A stretch of 64,000 nucleotides of DNA from Lachnospiraceae bacterium (GTDB taxonomy: Bacteria; Bacillota_A; Clostridia; Lachnospirales; Lachnospiraceae). Shown here piece by piece: positions 62,087 to 64,000 of this stretch. Positions within the stretch are counted from its first letter, which is position 1; every line of letters begins with the position of its first letter. The position numbers and the translations under genes were made by a program. Where the stretch lies: the NCBI GenBank assembly GCA_017522685.1, contig JAFWYN010000009.1:12328-76327 (forward strand), given 5' to 3'. The notes below the pieces were generated by a model that saw nothing but the letters and a program-made list of their open reading frames with translations, did not search any database and had not been told where the DNA came from.

Positions 62087-62857
62087 ATGATACTCAAGAT
62101 TGCGAATGATAATAGGTCAATAATAAAAAAAGGGGTATACCTTTTTAGTTTAGTAGAATATCCTAAGATTCAAGACTGGGAATGGAATAATATATTAGCA
62201 TTTATATCTTATGAAAAAGCATGCGGAGATAAATTGGAAATTATATGTGAGGATGGTGATATCTTATCTGCAGTTCAAGATGCCGCTGACAAAATTGATG
62301 GAAGTGAATACATCCCACCTATTTCAGATGCTATTGAAGAGTTTGTTTACCATGCGACAAATGTTGAAGCGGCACAGAAAATATTATCTAGTGGTAAACT
62401 TCTTTCTGCAACTAAGGCTTATGGTAAGACGGGAGAAGAACTTGCAATTGAAAGAAAAGCGAATGGTTGGGAAGACCCTGCACATTTTTACGAATATGTT
62501 ATGTTTGGATGGGGAACTCATTTAGTTGGTGATTATGTTGTTCTCTCAGAAGATTTTCCGTGTGAAGAAGATTTTGTAAAAGGAAATTTTGATGCAGGAG
62601 TGCGTTTTTATATAAGGTATAAAGATATTATAAAACATAAAGGTCATACTTTTGATGGCTATCATCCGATTAAAGTGAAAGATGAAGTTTCACTGTATGA
62701 TTATCTATTTGCTTGTATTGTACCTGAGCAGTACAAAGAACAAATAGAAAAACATATCCCTCAAGACTTAATTGCCAAAGTGCATTATTTACCACAGAGA
62801 GGGCTTAGTTTACAGGAGTGGAATAACAAGATTGTTGAGTGTATTGGAATGTTGTAG
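62087..62857 (+). CDS. Unknown protein with possible ADP-ribosyltransferase-like motif
   Basis: I do not recognise this 256-residue protein for certain. Its centre reads VYHATNVEAAQKILSSGKLL near residue 88, resembling the H-x-T and GxLxSA opening of ART-fold proteins (Tpt1/KptA, DarT, Arr). Later motifs are GVRFYIRYKDI, FDGYHPIKVKD and YDYLFACIVPEQYK. ART proteins transfer ADP-ribose from NAD. The catalytic Glu cannot be identified with confidence. No signal peptide or membrane segment is seen. The gene is AT-rich. It lies behind repeat copy C with its own promoter-like region. Confidence 0.7.
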   Translation: MILKIANDNRSIIKKGVYLFSLVEYPKIQDWEWNNILAFISYEKACGDKLEIICEDGDILSAVQDAADKIDGSEYIPPISDAIEEFVYHATNVEAAQKILSSGKLLSATKAYGKTGEELAIERKANGWEDPAHFYEYVMFGWGTHLVGDYVVLSEDFPCEEDFVKGNFDAGVRFYIRYKDIIKHKGHTFDGYHPIKVKDEVSLYDYLFACIVPEQYKEQIEKHIPQDLIAKVHYLPQRGLSLQEWNNKIVECIGML

Positions 62858-62895
62858 ACAAATTCCAATTTGTCTAACTGTTTTAAAATGTACAA

Positions 62896-62932
62896 AAAAA
62901 AGGAAGCCGCATCCGCAGCTTCCCTTTTTATT
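62896..62932. terminator. Terminator between convergent genes
   Basis: AAAAAGGAAGC and GCTTCCCTTTTTA pair with a ten-base loop, with A and T runs on either side. Confidence 0.8.
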
Positions 62933-62945
62933 ACTCAAAATTCAA

Positions 62946-63821
62946 CTACAATTTATGCACTACACTTGCATCAAAACTCTTTGTATCCTTCACGCCGGTA
63001 TGTGCCATGATGCCCTTTAATTCTGCAGTCATATCACCGATACGACCTGCCACTGCTTCGGCGCCCTGCTTTACAAAAGGAATCAGATGGATGCCCACGC
63101 TGACTGCCTTTGCGCCAAGGGCCATAGCCTTGTAAGCATCAGAGCCGGAAAGAATACCGCAGTCCACAAAGATTTCCATCTTGTGACCCACTGCCTTTAC
63201 AATGTCAGGAAGCACATAAAGCGGTGGAACCGCGTCGTTTAAACGTCCGCCGTGGTGAGACACCACAATGCCCCGTACACCGATTTCTGCACATTTTACT
63301 GCATCCTGCACACTGAGCACACCCTTTACCACAAAAGGAAGATTTGTCATGCCGATATAACTGCGTAAATCTTCGGAAGATTTAATGGACATCTCTTCGT
63401 TTACACAAATATCCGGATTGCCCTGCATATTAAACATGTGGTCAATGTCCATGCCTACTGCCAAGGCACCCAGTTCTTCTGCATGCTTTAACTGGCGCTC
63501 AATCTTTGCCTCATCTGCATAAGGCTTAACGATGCGGATGGTCTTTGCTCCGGTTGCCATGACTGCTTCAAATTCCGGTTCTTCTCCCATGCCGTACCAG
63601 TGTACCGCACCGGCAAGGGCTGCGCCCTTAGCATAGTCCACCATGCCGTTTGGCGCATCCGGATGAAATGTTCCCAGATGGGACAGAGCTGCTGTCATAA
63701 CCGGGGTTTTAAACTTCTGTCCGAATAACCACATTTCTGTGTTTGGAATACAACTGTCCATCAGATGCTGCTCCAGATGCAGACTGTCAAAATACTGTCT
63801 TGTTAATTCTTTTGCATTCAT
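62946..63821 (-). CDS. FMN-dependent alpha-hydroxy-acid oxidizing protein
   Basis: The 291-residue protein has a TIM-barrel fold with the active-site His in SHHGGRLNDAVPP, FMN-binding PFVVKGVLSVQDA, VDCGILSGSDAYKAMALGA and GVHWYG-like AVHWYGMG. Lactate oxidase and related proteins have about 350-390 residues, so this member is short at the N-terminus. Substrate is not settled. It lies upstream of no other complete gene here, but it follows by 1 bp the gene entering from the right edge. Confidence 0.85.
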   Translation of the reverse strand: MNAKELTRQYFDSLHLEQHLMDSCIPNTEMWLFGQKFKTPVMTAALSHLGTFHPDAPNGMVDYAKGAALAGAVHWYGMGEEPEFEAVMATGAKTIRIVKPYADEAKIERQLKHAEELGALAVGMDIDHMFNMQGNPDICVNEEMSIKSSEDLRSYIGMTNLPFVVKGVLSVQDAVKCAEIGVRGIVVSHHGGRLNDAVPPLYVLPDIVKAVGHKMEIFVDCGILSGSDAYKAMALGAKAVSVGIHLIPFVKQGAEAVAGRIGDMTAELKGIMAHTGVKDTKSFDASVVHKL

Positions 63822-63822
63822 A

Positions 63823-64000
63823 TTATTCTACCACTACGGTACCGTCTTCTTTTACGGTAATCTTCATGCCGTCCTTTACATATTCTAAGAATTCGTCACC
63901 TAAGCAATCTACTACCGGCATGGTTACATCCTCTAACCAAACATCCGCAAGGATAGCTCCGGCTGCTGCCAGGGAGTCGATATGGTTGGAAAACAGCATA
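63823..64000 (-). CDS. Aconitase X swivel (DUF126)-like protein, C-terminal part
   Basis: The gene enters from the right edge on the minus strand and only its last 58 codons are visible, with no start. The tail reads MLFSNHIDSLAAAGAILADV and later MPVVDCLGDEF and KDGMKITVKEDGTVVVE, which resembles the end of DUF126 proteins, the small subunit of aconitase X (hydroxyproline or mevalonate phosphate dehydratases). Assignment rests on this short piece and needs the rest of the gene. The next gene starts one base after its stop codon, so the two are probably in one operon. Confidence 0.55.
   Translation of the reverse strand, partial: MLFSNHIDSLAAAGAILADVWLEDVTMPVVDCLGDEFLEYVKDGMKITVKEDGTVVVE

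Overview
The window reads as chromosomal DNA from a low-to-moderate GC Gram-positive anaerobe of the class Clostridia, most likely Lachnospiraceae. The reasons are AGGAGG-type ribosome binding sites, the dgt-dnaG-rpoD-trmK order, pyruvate phosphate dikinase, an atcase with a separate PyrI chain, a NusG-II/Gx-transporter/ApbE group, and many small zinc-ribbon proteins typical of that family. No transposase, integrase, phage gene, rRNA or CRISPR array was seen.

Layout. 1-3.4 kb: a metallophosphoesterase fused to an aminoglycoside-phosphotransferase-like domain (cut by the left edge), a zinc-ribbon P-loop kinase, an AviRa-type rRNA methyltransferase and an S51 peptidase. 3.4-9.6 kb: an orphan FliD-C-like protein, tRNA-Leu(CAG), a DUF4003 protein, a KdpD/KdpE-like two-component pair without the Kdp pump, a serpin lipoprotein and a DegV protein. 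9.7-15 kb: GH2 glycosidase, Nudix hydrolase, then an acyltransferase broken by an in-frame TAG, a zinc-ribbon membrane protein and an alpha/beta hydrolase. 15.1-21.6 kb: the macromolecular-synthesis operon dgt (frameshifted near its start), dnaG, rpoD, trmK and a TGS-uridine-kinase-like protein. 21.6-23.7 kb: SpoU methyltransferase, rnpB RNA and a trypsin-like lipoprotein.

23.8-27.7 kb: a zinc-handling operon (His-rich COG0523 GTPase, a second COG0523 GTPase fused to a YcgQ/DUF1980-like domain, a ZIP transporter) plus a YlmH-like S4 protein. 27.7-31.6 kb, minus strand: AGCS symporter, pyrBI, nitroreductase. 31.7-38.1 kb: a bacterial PH-domain protein, a CmpB-like membrane protein, then a folate operon (folC, folE, an HD protein, an unknown duplicated-domain protein, folP, a folB-folK fusion). 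38.1-42 kb: Gx transporter, NusG-II and ApbE (flavin/redox group), a metallophosphoesterase, an ArsR regulator with a zinc site and a DUF5050 protein. 42.2-47.8 kb: AAA ATPase, Ppx/GppA, Ppk1 and Maf, a polyphosphate module. 47.7-51.4 kb: a palindromic repeat element, two small proteins, a PHP phosphoesterase and an ABC-F protein. 51.6-58 kb: a CE15-like esterase, a sugar-type MFS transporter, a GDPD phosphodiesterase and ppdK.

58-62.9 kb is the accessory part: an AT-rich island with a Fic protein, a GyrI-like binding protein, a helix-hairpin-helix protein, an AraC-GyrI regulator and an unclassified protein with a possible ADP-ribosyltransferase-like motif. Three diverged copies of the terminator-plus-leader that follows ppdK punctuate it, and one copy carries what looks like a remnant of the ppdK 3' end. 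62.9-64 kb returns to ordinary metabolism: an FMN-dependent alpha-hydroxy-acid oxidase and the end of an aconitase-X swivel-like gene cut by the right edge.
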